A DNA stretch of 11,529 bases from Desulfobacterales bacterium (GTDB taxonomy: Bacteria; Desulfobacterota; DSM-4660; Desulfatiglandales; Desulfatiglandaceae). Both the position numbers and the translations under genes were made by a program. The stretch lies in assembly GCA_022013615.1 (NCBI GenBank), contig JAKLQB010000512.1, positions 1 through 11,529 of the forward strand. The letters are read 5' to 3'. Shown one piece after another: positions 1 to 6,792 of the stretch. Positions within the stretch are counted from its first letter, which is position 1; every line of letters begins with the position of its first letter. The notes below the pieces were generated by a model. That model was not told the DNA's origin and did no database searches. It worked only from the letters and a program-made list of their open reading frames with translations.

Positions 1-19
1 CATTTCAGGAGGAAGAAAG

Positions 20-331
20 GTAACCGTTCACAGGTTCAGGGTTCAACGTTCAGGGTTAGGGACAGGGACAAAATTGAAGACCCGAAGTCCTCGTAAAAAA
101 TGCTGGTTTTGCCACATAATTGCCAAATACCATGTTCCAGACCCGCCTGCCTCGCCTGTCATGTACGGAACGGGCATATCCCAAGAGGTCGGCAATGGCG
201 GGCAGGCTTGTGGGGATGTGGAAACGGTCGGTTTTCCCGTACAAAACGTTTACAAAATGACGTATGGTGATGAGAATGCAACCTTTGAATCCCGCTGTAA
301 GCGGGAAACCTTTGAACCCGTGAACGGTTAC
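20..331. repeat. Segment bounded by 19-bp inverted repeats (MITE- or REP-like candidate)
   Basis: GTAACCGTTCACAGGTTCA at 20-38 matches the reverse complement of 313-331 at 18 of 19 positions, so the two copies face each other across a 312-bp segment. Inside are a perfect hairpin with 6-bp arms (CCCGCT at 291-296, AGCGGG at 300-305) and two copies of AACCTTTGAA (280-289 and 307-316). No transposase is encoded. The arrangement resembles a non-autonomous mobile or palindromic intergenic element, but the ends are not proven and no target duplication was seen. Confidence 0.45.
34..57. repeat. Short tandem repeat of GTTCAGGGTT units
   Basis: The 10-mer GTTCAGGGTT occurs at 34-43 and again at 48-57, a 14-bp period, with degenerate related units (GGTTCA, GTTCAACG) around it. 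Telomere-like, low-complexity GTTCA/GGTT blocks of this kind occur between genes in several anaerobic proteobacteria; that statement is from general recollection. No coding function is visible. Confidence 0.6.
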
Positions 332-368
332 GTATTTTCAAGGCGACTAAATCCGAAATCCGAAACAA

Positions 369-384
369 GACACTAAATAGTGTC
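369..384. repeat. Perfect palindrome GACACTA-AA-TAGTGTC
   Basis: Seven-base arms separated by AA. There is no T-run after it, so it is not an intrinsic terminator. It lies just upstream of a stop-bounded coding relic. It could be an insertion-sequence end or an operator; neither is proven. Confidence 0.4.
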
Positions 385-397
385 CATCCAGAAATGA

Positions 398-517
398 GAT
401 AGTTTTCGCAAGGTCAAGGAAGATGAGGATTATAACCACAGGAATGCATTGAGGTATTTCGAGGATTATAATCCGAATCTGACGCAGAGATTGCGGAAAA
501 TAGCCATTTATGGATAG
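398..517 (+). pseudogene. Possible C-terminal coding relic, 39 codons
   Basis: A stop-bounded frame opens right after TGA at 395-397 and ends at TAG 515-517. It has no plausible start codon and no ribosome-binding site. It reads like soluble protein, with many charged residues and the segment A-L-R-Y-F-E-D-Y-N-P-N-L-T-Q-R-L-R-K. The family is not recognised. The repeats on its left and the lack of an N-terminus suggest the remaining tail of a decayed gene, possibly of a mobile element, but it may also be chance. Confidence 0.25.
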
Positions 518-655
518 GCACTAACTAACCACAAGGATATTCTCAGTTCACAAATCCCCATTAGAAAAGTACCAGTACAACATATGGTATCATCTTAATG
601 CTCAACTACTATATGTAATAAATTATGTAAATATATTTAAATTATATAAAAAACC

Positions 656-683
656 TTGACAAAGACTATAATATATGTATAAT
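656..683 (+). promoter_or_regulatory. Consensus sigma-70 promoter for the XRE gene
   Basis: TTGACA at 656-661 and TATAAT at 678-683 are both perfect consensus hexamers with a 16-bp spacer, in very AT-rich DNA. Transcription would begin near 690, about 50 bases before the XRE reading frame. This is the best promoter match seen on the strand. Confidence 0.7.
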
Positions 684-688
684 TATAC
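677..688. promoter_or_regulatory. Palindrome GTATAATTATAC over the -10 box (possible operator)
   Basis: A perfect 12-bp palindrome fully contains the -10 hexamer at 678-683. Since the gene behind this promoter encodes an XRE-type DNA-binding protein, the simplest inference is autorepression through this site. AT-rich DNA gives such palindromes by chance fairly often, so this is a candidate only. Confidence 0.35.
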
Positions 689-739
689 TTGATTGCATCT
701 GAACAGTGGTATTAACCATAATCCTAAGGTGGATCAGGT

Positions 740-943
740 ATTAACAATATAAAGAAAATCAGAGAGAAACTCCTCATGAGCAAAGCTGAACTTGCCAGGA
801 AAGCAGGAGTTTCACCCTTAACAATTGAAAGGGTAGAGAAAGGCAAGAGCTGCAGGGTGGAGACCAAGAGAAAGCTTATCCTTGCTCTCGGGTATGGTCT
901 TTCTGACAAAAACAAGATGTTTCCTGAAGAGCAAATATCTTGA
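740..943 (+). CDS. Small XRE-family helix-turn-helix regulator with apparent ATT start
   Basis: This encodes a 67-residue protein that is almost entirely one XRE/Cro-type DNA-binding domain: an N-terminal helix (N-N-I-K-K-I-R-E-K-L-L) and the helix-turn-helix S-K-A-E-L-A-R-K-A-G-V-S-P-L-T-I-E-R-V-E-K-G at about residues 14-35, followed by further helices. The start is chosen at ATT 740. A good ribosome-binding site, AAGGTGG (726-732), lies 7 bases before it, and the frame is closed upstream by TAA at 725-727. The only ATG (776) would remove helix 1 and leaves no suitable Shine-Dalgarno site. It probably acts as a cytoplasmic dimeric transcription regulator, perhaps on its own promoter, where a palindrome covers the -10 box. 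The targets are unknown. The next gene, the bactofilin, is behind a terminator, so the XRE gene appears monocistronic. Confidence 0.75.
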   Translation: MNNIKKIREKLLMSKAELARKAGVSPLTIERVEKGKSCRVETKRKLILALGYGLSDKNKMFPEEQIS

Positions 944-1156
944 TGAGGAGCTTGGTAAAAAAGCTTCTTGGGTGTGCGTGAATCTCAAGACCGGGCAATT
1001 TCCTAACCAAAATAGAGAGGCTTGCACCGAAAAGAAAACGGCATCGCGGGAAGCCTTTATTTGGATGAACGAGGTAGATGATTAACGATCAGCCTAACTT
1101 TTTTTCAGAGAATTTACCTGTAAACACCAGTAACCTTTTACTAACCTTAACCCCTG

Positions 1157-1192
1157 CCCCTGAGTTCACCTCCTTTCTCAGGGGCTTTTTTT
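1157..1192 (+). terminator. Strong intrinsic terminator with an anti-Shine-Dalgarno loop
   Basis: CCCCTGAG (1157-1164) pairs perfectly with CTCAGGGG (1177-1184) across a 12-base loop, and a run of seven T follows at 1186-1192. The loop and first stem bases carry TCACCTCCTTTCT (1166-1178), which equals the 3' tail of bacterial 16S rRNA and is therefore complementary to Shine-Dalgarno sites. It ends transcription from the XRE gene or from an unannotated small RNA. Confidence 0.85.
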
Positions 1193-1265
1193 GCACTTTT
1201 GAAGCATCAATACTTTGCAGCCGTTATTAAGAACTGAACCTTTACCATTCTTGAAAGGAGAAACC

Positions 1266-1781
1266 ATGCTCGGAAAATCCAAAAGCGAGACACCAAAGGC
1301 TGAAGAATTCAAGACCGAAGAAACCCCCATAACGTCGACAAACAGGCCAGTCTCCGCGTCGGCAAAGACATTAATTGGAGAGCATATTTCAATCAATGGC
1401 GACATCCGAGGCGAAGGAGACCTGGTCATTGAAGGCTCAGTGAAGGGCAGTGTTATGCTGGAGAAGTACCATCTCACCGTGGGCCCGAAGGGCCAGGTGG
1501 ATGCCGAAATCAACGCCGGCAACGTGACGGTCAGCGGCCGACTGACTGGAAACATCACGGCCCTGGATAAAGTCGCTATTACCAAGGATGCTGACTTCAA
1601 CGGCGTTATCAAAGCCAAACGCATCTCAGTAGAAGACGGGGCTTATCTCAAGGCGACCATTGAACTTGAGCGAGAACCTCAGATCAAAGCGGTGCCAATA
1701 GGTAAATCGATGAAAGAGAAGGCATCCGAATTTCAAAAAGAACCATTCCATCTGCCCAGCGAAGCAGACAAGGGGAAGTGA
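1266..1781 (+). CDS. Bactofilin-family polymer-forming cytoskeletal protein
   Basis: This is a 171-residue bactofilin (DUF583 family). A polar, probably disordered N-terminal tail of about 35 residues precedes a repetitive beta-helix core at about residues 36-140, visible as successive short turns rich in G, V and I such as I-N-G-D-I-R-G-E-G-D-L-V-I-E-G-S-V-K-G. A charged tail of about 30 residues follows. Bactofilins polymerise without nucleotide into filaments, usually at the membrane, and scaffold cell-shape or envelope machinery. The start at ATG 1266 is chosen over an upstream in-frame ATG at 1215 because GAAAGGAG (1253-1260) sits 5 bases before it. There is no partner gene such as an M23 peptidase alongside, so the specific role cannot be told. 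It is preceded by a terminator, so it needs its own promoter; none is convincing. Confidence 0.88.
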   Translation: MLGKSKSETPKAEEFKTEETPITSTNRPVSASAKTLIGEHISINGDIRGEGDLVIEGSVKGSVMLEKYHLTVGPKGQVDAEINAGNVTVSGRLTGNITALDKVAITKDADFNGVIKAKRISVEDGAYLKATIELEREPQIKAVPIGKSMKEKASEFQKEPFHLPSEADKGK

Positions 1782-1784
1782 CCT

Positions 1785-1928
1785 TTAGTCCGCTCTTCTG
1801 ACCGAGACATCTAAGTTCGGGGCCTTGAATCCAGTAAGGGCTACCATACTACGTTCATTCACATACGGGAAAATTCTTCTGAGCTCATTAAGGGCTCGCT
1901 CAAGACCTGCTTCAAGCCATTGACCAGA
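1785..1928 (-). pseudogene. Possible minus-strand coding relic of unknown family
   Basis: An uninterrupted 47-codon frame runs on the minus strand to a stop at 1785-1787, only 3 bp beyond the convergent bactofilin stop. It has no good start codon or ribosome-binding site, and is closed upstream by an in-frame stop at 1929-1931. The residues read like protein (A-L-N-E-L-R-R-I-F-P-Y-V-N-E-R-S-M). I do not recognise the family. It may be a gene tail or chance. Confidence 0.2.
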
Positions 1929-2015
1929 TCATCGGTAAAGCCCCTAAAACAGATTTTTATTGACTTTTCTCTTTTAAAGACGTTTCATACTAATAAGGTT
2001 TTTCCTTCAATCCTT

Positions 2016-2034
2016 TAACCTCAATTTGAGGTTA
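2016..2034. repeat. Perfect 19-bp palindrome
   Basis: TAACCTCAA and TTGAGGTTA flank a single central T. No T-run follows, so it is more like a protein-binding site than a terminator. No regulator can be assigned. Confidence 0.4.
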
Positions 2035-2376
2035 CACTGTGGAGTATCCTCTTAAAATGTACATACCTTGCTCCTGACAGAACCTCGGACAGCCTCCTCG
2101 ACTCTTCTGTTGGGAGCCTGAATACCTTCATTTCTTAAAATCATTGATTATCTCAACTGCCCCAACACTTTTTGGGTCTTTCTGCCTTTGTATTTCGGGT
2201 TTCGATTAACCCAGAATCCAAAGGTGAAAGGTGAAGATGAATGAGCAACTTGCCAATAGTCTTGCTACTTAGGCCCGAAAAGCGGTAATGCTCTAAACCG
2301 CTCACCAGTGGGCTAACTTTCAGGGATGGAAAACAACGAACTTTATGAGTTAACATTTTTTAGAAAGGAGAAAATC

Positions 2377-2940
2377 ATGAAAAAAGAAATCATGAACTAC
2401 GAAACCCTTCTGAAGGTTACTCATGGCGTAGTGATGTCCAAGGATCCTGAAGAGGTAGTCTTACTAATTGTGGAAAGTGTGAAGAACGCCATGGAGGCTA
2501 AGGGATGTGCCTTATTCCTTTTCAACCGCAAAACCAATGAACTGGAGGTCGCTGCGTCGATGGGATTAAGTGAGGAGTACCTGAATAAGGGGCCTCTAAG
2601 TGCCATGCGCTCAATCGCCCACTCTTTAAAAGATGGACCGGTTGCCATTGACGACGTCACGGATGATCCTCGAATTCAATACCCAGAGGAGGCAAAAAAG
2701 GAGGGGATTTCTTCAATCCTGTCTGTACCTATTGCTTTAAGGGCAAATCCCACTGGAGTCCTGAGAGTTTACTCCGCCGATCCCTGGGAAGCCACCCTGG
2801 AAGATGTGAATTTTGTCCAGGCTGTTGCCCAGATTGCTGGAATGGCCTTAGAAATGGCCCGTCTTTACAAGGGGCTAAAGGACAGCATCGGGATATTAAA
2901 GGCGAAGCGGGATCCGAAGACGTTGAAATCCAAGAGATAG
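2377..2940 (+). CDS. Stand-alone GAF-domain protein
   Basis: This 187-residue protein consists of one GAF domain, about residues 10-165, with a short charged tail. Visible family features are the helix preceding C-A-L-F-L-F, the central segment V-A-I-D-D-V-T-D-D-P-R-I-Q-Y-P, the strand S-I-L-S-V-P-I and the closing helix F-V-Q-A-V-A-Q-I-A-G-M-A-L-E. GAF domains bind small ligands or act as dimerising sensor modules, but no output domain is attached, so it may serve as an accessory sensor or partner. It is cytoplasmic, with no signal peptide or membrane segment. The start at ATG 2377 is set by AGAAAGGAG (2361-2369) 7 bases upstream; the in-frame ATG at 2326 has no such site. It precedes the large PAS/GAF regulator by 338 bp on the same strand, so co-transcription is possible but unproven. 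Confidence 0.85.
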   Translation: MKKEIMNYETLLKVTHGVVMSKDPEEVVLLIVESVKNAMEAKGCALFLFNRKTNELEVAASMGLSEEYLNKGPLSAMRSIAHSLKDGPVAIDDVTDDPRIQYPEEAKKEGISSILSVPIALRANPTGVLRVYSADPWEATLEDVNFVQAVAQIAGMALEMARLYKGLKDSIGILKAKRDPKTLKSKR

Positions 2941-3278
2941 CTCATCTCAATATTTGGAATTCAGAGGGAATATCCATCTCGAATATATCATTGATCATGG
3001 AGCATCGGGATTTAGTGCAGATAAATCTTGTTGCACTTATTTCCCCGGCACGGTCGGGTTAGGATGGAAAGGTGGGAAGCCGAGTTTCGGAGTGGGATAT
3101 CATAAAGTTTACTGCATGTGTGATGTTGCTTTCTTTTTCCTGGTTTAATTGATTGACTCTAAAGCACTCGGCTTAGGAAGGGAATGGATTTGTTCTCGAA
3201 TTAAGTCCTCATATGGAATGAATTTACTTTTCCTGGTAACGCGTTTCTTTATGTTAAAGGCAATTGGAGGGTATCCTA
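2941..3278. other. 338-bp interval without a convincing gene
   Basis: A 64-codon open frame at 2954-3148 has poor composition (several Cys and aromatics, no ribosome-binding site) and is not called. AAGCCGAGT at 3077-3085 and ACTCGGCTT at 3166-3174 form a 9-bp inverted repeat 80 bp apart. No clear promoter or terminator is visible. Confidence 0.5.
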
Positions 3279-5462
3279 ATGGCCAGAAATCAAACCCACG
3301 ATGAACTGAAACAAAGGGTCAAGGTGTTAGAGAAAGAAGCCGGTAACCGCAAGCGGGCGGAGGAGGCACTGCAAGAGAGCGAGGATCGGTACCGTAGCAT
3401 CTTGGAGACTGCCCCACATTCCATCACTATAACCCGTGTGAAGGATGGTCGCTATCTGCAAGTTAATGAAGCTTTCTGCCAAATGAGAGGTTACTCACGG
3501 GAAGAGGTCCTGGGCAGGGCCCCGTTTGAGCTGAATCTATATGTTAACCCGGAGGATAGAGAGCGTATTATCAAAATCCTAAAAGAGAAAGGGGAGGTAA
3601 ACGGGTTTGAAGTCCAATACCAAAAAAGAGACGGCACCGCCATAGACACCCTCTTTTCCGCAAGACCATTAGAGTATGAAAATGAGGACTGCTTGATCGC
3701 AGTTGTTACAGATGTTACCGAGCTCAAGGGAGAGCAGGAAGCTCTGAAAAAAAGACTGGCCTATGAAAAAATGCTTACTGATATTTCTACCCGAGCGATA
3801 TTGATTGAAGATATTAGCAGGTGTCTGGATGAATGCCTGGAAATTATGGGAAAGACCTTGCACGTATGCCGCATCTATATTTTCGAATACCACCATGGAC
3901 CTGGAACTGCGGATAATACCTTTGAATGGGTATCTGATGGAATTGCGCCACAAAAAGAAAACCTTCAGGGGCTTTCTATGAAAAAGTATCCCTGGTGGAT
4001 GGAGATGTTGAATAACAATAAAATCATTAACTATCAAGATATCGAAGATATCCCGGGAGGGCCGGAAAAGGAACTACTGCGGTCCCAGAGCATTAAGTCA
4101 ATTTTGGTAGTTCCCCTGTTTGTTAATAATGCTTTCTACGGTTTCATGGGCTTTGATGAATGCCTTTATCATCGCAAATGGCTGAATGAGGATGTCGATA
4201 TTCTGAAGACCACTGCGCAGATAATAAGCAATGCATTTGAGTCAAAACATGCGGAGGAGACGCTTCGGGCATCGGAGGGGAAATACCGGGCACTATTCGA
4301 AACGGCTCAAGACGCCATTTTTCTTAGCGATGAGAGGGGCAGATTCTTGGATGTCAATCATGCGGCGTGTGAATCACTCGGGTACCTAAAAGAAGAATTA
4401 TTAGAACTGCACAATAAGGACATTGACGCCGATCCCAGTGGATACGAAGCGTTCATGAAGGTTCGGGATGGGCTGGTGGACCATATGAGGTTTGATGTTG
4501 ATCAACGCAGGAAAGATGGGACGCTCCTGCCCGTGGAGATCACGGGATGTTTCTTTACCAGTGGCGGACAACGAATCTCTCTGGCCATTGCTCGTGACAT
4601 CACCGAGCGCAAGCGGTCAGAGGACGCGATGAGGGAAAGCGAAAAGAAATATCGCGACCTGGTAGAAAACATAAGCGATGTCATTTACACTATAGATACG
4701 GATGGAGTGATGACCTATATCAGCCCTGCTATAGAGTCAATTTTTGGTTATAGTCCTTCAGAAATCATTGGCAAGCCTTTAATCGAGTTTGTCTACAAGG
4801 ATGATTTGACACGTATGAGAAAGCGTTTTGAGGAGACCCTTTCTGGACATATCAAACCAAGCGAATATCGGTTTTTGAGCAAGTCTGGAGAAATCCATTG
4901 GATACTTGCTTCCAGCAAGCCGGTTTTTGTAGAAAATCACGTTATTGGAATACAAGGAGTGCTGACGGACAACACCGAACGTAAGAGAGCCGAAATTGCT
5001 TTGCAGGAAAAAGAGCAGAAGTTGGAGCGGCAGACTCAACGTCTCGAAGAAGTAAACACAGCATTGAAAGTTCTTCTCGAACACCGGGAGGAAGAAAAGA
5101 AAAAATCAGAGGAGAATATACTGTCTAATGTGCAAAAATTAATCTTTCCCTACATAGAGAAATTGGAGAATTCCCGGCTGGACGATAAAAACAAGACGTA
5201 TGTTGATATCATCAGATCAAACCTTAAGGAGCTTATTTCTCCTTTCGCGAATACATTATCCTCAAAATACGCGATCCTTACCTCAACAGAAATTCAGGTT
5301 GCGGATCTTATTAAGCACGGAAGAACAAGTAAGGAGATTGCTTCTTTGCTGAATGTGTCTATTAAGGCTGTTTCCTTTCATAGAGGCAATATTAGGAAAA
5401 AACTGGGCTTAGTGAATAAGAAAATAAACCTTAGATCCAACTTACAATCCCTTGCCACGTAG
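3279..5462 (+). CDS. PAS-GAF-PAS-PAS sensor with LuxR-type DNA-binding output
   Basis: This is a 727-residue cytoplasmic sensor-regulator. The order is: a short coiled coil (1-35), PAS 1 (about 36-150, ending D-V-T-E-L-K), GAF (about 160-320), PAS 2 (about 331-445, ending D-I-T-E-R-K), PAS 3 (about 456-570, ending N-T-E-R-K-R-A-E), a coiled coil (about 570-620), a conserved linker, and a LuxR/FixJ-type helix-turn-helix at about 667-711 (L-T-S-T-E-I-Q-V-A-D-L-I then S-K-E-I-A-S-L-L-N-V-S). No histidine-kinase or GGDEF domain is present, so the ligand-sensing modules probably act directly on a DNA-binding head, a one-component arrangement. ATG 3279 is chosen because GGAGG at 3266-3270 is 8 bases before it; the in-frame TTG at 3264 would overlap that site. 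The recognition region reads K-A-V-S-F-H-R, where relatives usually have T-V-E-x-H-R. The signal and targets are unknown. Confidence 0.9.
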   Translation: MARNQTHDELKQRVKVLEKEAGNRKRAEEALQESEDRYRSILETAPHSITITRVKDGRYLQVNEAFCQMRGYSREEVLGRAPFELNLYVNPEDRERIIKILKEKGEVNGFEVQYQKRDGTAIDTLFSARPLEYENEDCLIAVVTDVTELKGEQEALKKRLAYEKMLTDISTRAILIEDISRCLDECLEIMGKTLHVCRIYIFEYHHGPGTADNTFEWVSDGIAPQKENLQGLSMKKYPWWMEMLNNNKIINYQDIEDIPGGPEKELLRSQSIKSILVVPLFVNNAFYGFMGFDECLYHRKWLNEDVDILKTTAQIISNAFESKHAEETLRASEGKYRALFETAQDAIFLSDERGRFLDVNHAACESLGYLKEELLELHNKDIDADPSGYEAFMKVRDGLVDHMRFDVDQRRKDGTLLPVEITGCFFTSGGQRISLAIARDITERKRSEDAMRESEKKYRDLVENISDVIYTIDTDGVMTYISPAIESIFGYSPSEIIGKPLIEFVYKDDLTRMRKRFEETLSGHIKPSEYRFLSKSGEIHWILASSKPVFVENHVIGIQGVLTDNTERKRAEIALQEKEQKLERQTQRLEEVNTALKVLLEHREEEKKKSEENILSNVQKLIFPYIEKLENSRLDDKNKTYVDIIRSNLKELISPFANTLSSKYAILTSTEIQVADLIKHGRTSKEIASLLNVSIKAVSFHRGNIRKKLGLVNKKINLRSNLQSLAT

Positions 5463-5881
5463 AAGTGCCCTTCTCAATTACCAGTATTTCGCTGGTACTT
5501 GCCAGATACTCTTTTGGTATTAGGTTTCGCTGAGTTTTCCGATAAAATATACAGGAGAATTACTCCCGCGGGGGTTCATGCAAAGCTTAGCCACAAAATT
5601 GCGATAAATTCATTTGACTGGTGTATGACGCGACTGAGTGCCGTAAGAGCCTTAATTCCAAATCCGCTGGTAGCGGTGCCTATTTCACTGATTCCGGCCA
5701 GCGGGAAGGATGTCTTGCGTTTTGATTGAGATTGTTCAAAAAGCCCTCTGGACGACTACAAAATGAGTAAGGAGGTTTAGGGGCTCCAGAGACGTACCTC
5801 TCAGGGAGCTCTATCCTTGGCGCAATGGGCACACGAGACCTTTTCCGCTTTTATCTGACTGTATCTTAAGATGGGGAACAA
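5463..5881. other. 419-bp interval without a convincing gene
   Basis: It holds the hairpin described at 5479-5497 and a small CCCGCGGG palindrome near 5566. A 76-codon open frame (5499-5729) begins at TTG with no ribosome-binding site and is rejected as a gene. Its tail (N-P-L-V-A-V-P-I-S-L-I-P-A-S-G-K-D-V-L-R-F-D) resembles text I associate with repeated intergenic DNA in related genomes, but this is only recollection. No promoter for the response regulator stands out. Confidence 0.5.
5479..5497 (+). terminator. Hairpin after the PAS-LuxR gene (weak terminator candidate)
   Basis: TACCAG and CTGGTA form a perfect 6-bp stem with a 7-base loop, 16 bases after the stop codon. There is no T-run behind it, so it may only slow polymerase or protect the 3' end. 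Confidence 0.35.
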
Positions 5882-6286
5882 ATGAAGAGCGATCTAACTA
5901 CAGATTTACGAAAGGCCAAAGAAACAGTGTTTCTTATAGATGATGATGACATGATTGCCGATGTGAGTGAGCTGATACTCAAGAATTCCGGTTACGATGT
6001 CGTCATTGCTAAGAGTGGAAAAGAGGCCATAGAAGTCTATAAAGAAAACCATAGCAGGATTGATATGGTCATCCTGGATATGATCCTGCCTGACATGGGT
6101 GGTGGGGATGCTTATGACAGATTGAAAGAAATCAACCCAGAGATAAAGGTCCTGCTGGCGAGCGGATATGACATAGACTACCAGGGCAGAGACATAATGG
6201 AACGTGGCTGTGATGGTTTTATCCAGAAACCATTCAATATGAACGAACTGTTAGAAAAAATAAGGGGAATTCTGACCTCGAAATAG
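5882..6286 (+). CDS. Single-domain response regulator (CheY-like receiver)
   Basis: The 134-residue protein is one receiver domain with a 14-residue N-terminal extension. The acidic pocket is D20-D21-D22, the phosphoacceptor is D66 (V-I-L-D-M-I-L-P-D-M), the switch residue is S94 (L-L-A-S-G-Y) and the conserved lysine is K116 (Q-K-P-F). All key residues are intact, so it should accept phosphate from a histidine kinase. No output domain is attached, so it would signal by protein contact or in a phosphorelay. No histidine kinase is encoded in the window, so the partner lies elsewhere. The ATG at 5882 has a modest purine-rich site (TGGGGAA) just upstream. The L-A-S-G-Y segment is typical of receivers that relate to hybrid kinases. 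Confidence 0.92.
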   Translation: MKSDLTTDLRKAKETVFLIDDDDMIADVSELILKNSGYDVVIAKSGKEAIEVYKENHSRIDMVILDMILPDMGGGDAYDRLKEINPEIKVLLASGYDIDYQGRDIMERGCDGFIQKPFNMNELLEKIRGILTSK

Positions 6287-6311
6287 GATTTGTTTTCACT
6301 ATTCTAAACAG

Positions 6312-6332
6312 GCCATTCGAAATGGCTGTTTT
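6312..6332 (+). terminator. Weak intrinsic terminator after the response regulator
   Basis: GCCATT (6312-6317) and AATGGC (6321-6326) form a 6-bp stem with a 3-base loop, followed by TGTTTT. It lies 25 bases after the stop. The short stem and short T-run make it a moderate candidate. Confidence 0.45.
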
Positions 6333-6404
6333 CAGCCGGGGTGGCCAGAATCAGTATTTGGTTGGCATCAAATAAAGCACTATTGGGGATAGGAGAATAG
6401 AACT

Positions 6405-6641
6405 GTGAGTCGAAATGATTTTGAACAAGGCATTCTTAAGGCTGTTGCAGACGAGGGAATGAACCTGTCCTTATTGGATGGAACAAAATGGAACATCAAG
6501 CCCCAAGACACATCAACTGTGCTCACTTGGGTTCCGGGAGCAACGTTAAGGATAGCAATTTTGATTGAGGAATCGCTTTATCCTTATATGTTGTATCACA
6601 CTGGAACGGGTAGTTCCGTGAGAGCGAGGAAAGAGCAATAG
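6405..6641 (+). CDS. Small hypothetical protein, 78 residues, GTG start
   Basis: The start is GTG at 6405, with AGGAG at 6391-6395 nine bases upstream. The protein alternates polar and hydrophobic residues in a way that suggests a small beta-rich fold: N-L-S-L-L-D-G-T-K-W-N-I-K-P then V-L-T-W-V-P-G-A-T-L-R-I-A-I and a closing S-V-R-A-R-K. It has no signal peptide, membrane helix or Cys. I recall short proteins in Desulfobacterota with a similar W-x-V/I-x-P ... W-x-P-x-A pattern, but cannot name a family. It lies 118 bp after the response regulator gene on the same strand, with a weak terminator between. Function unknown. Confidence 0.6.
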   Translation: MSRNDFEQGILKAVADEGMNLSLLDGTKWNIKPQDTSTVLTWVPGATLRIAILIEESLYPYMLYHTGTGSSVRARKEQ

Positions 6642-6765
6642 GTTTGCTCGAGGGATCATATTGTCAATCAACTCATGTCGGATCACCAAACCCGGCCCTC
6701 ATTATTGCTTGTCTTGATTAGAGAATGAAAGACTTATGAGGTGATAATACAGGAGTAACCCAGGT

Positions 6766-6792
6766 ATGCACAAACCATTCAAGGCAGGGTGA
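6766..6792 (+). CDS. Candidate 8-codon leader ORF overlapping the next start
   Basis: ATG 6766 starts the peptide M-H-K-P-F-K-A-G, ending at TGA 6790-6792. AGGAG at 6751-6755 is 10 bases upstream, a better ribosome-binding site than the following gene has. Its stop overlaps the next start as TGATG. The simplest inference is translational coupling to the repeat protein downstream. It is too short for sequence evidence of its own. Confidence 0.35.
   Translation: MHKPFKAG

Larger units (their letters stand above)
1782..2376. other. 595-bp interval without a convincing gene
   Basis: Besides the possible relic at its left edge, it contains a perfect 19-bp palindrome (2016-2034), a small hairpin AGCGGT/ACCGCT at 2281-2286 and 2297-2302, and short hairpins near 2161-2176 and 2197-2212. 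The remaining open frames have unusual composition or no ribosome-binding site. A weak promoter-like TTGACT lies at 1960-1965 without a good -10 partner. Confidence 0.6.

Noticed and set aside
74..376. 100-codon plus-strand open frame
   Set aside because: It lies wholly in the repeat-bounded segment, lacks a ribosome-binding site and has unnatural composition; other frames there are similarly open.
882..1085. 67-codon frame overlapping the XRE gene end
   Set aside because: It overlaps the well-supported XRE frame by 62 bp, has no ribosome-binding site and no recognisable features.
1178..1624. 148-codon minus-strand frame
   Set aside because: It is antisense to the bactofilin gene and crosses the terminator.
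2954..3148. 64-codon frame after the GAF gene
   Set aside because: No ribosome-binding site, odd composition and no family resemblance.
5575..5600. GCAAAGC motif as part of a cyclic di-GMP riboswitch
   Set aside because: The other conserved parts of that riboswitch, such as GGCAAACC and the paired stems, are not found around it.
5499..5729. 76-codon frame between the PAS-LuxR and response regulator genes
   Set aside because: It starts at TTG without a ribosome-binding site and looks like intergenic repeat sequence rather than a gene.
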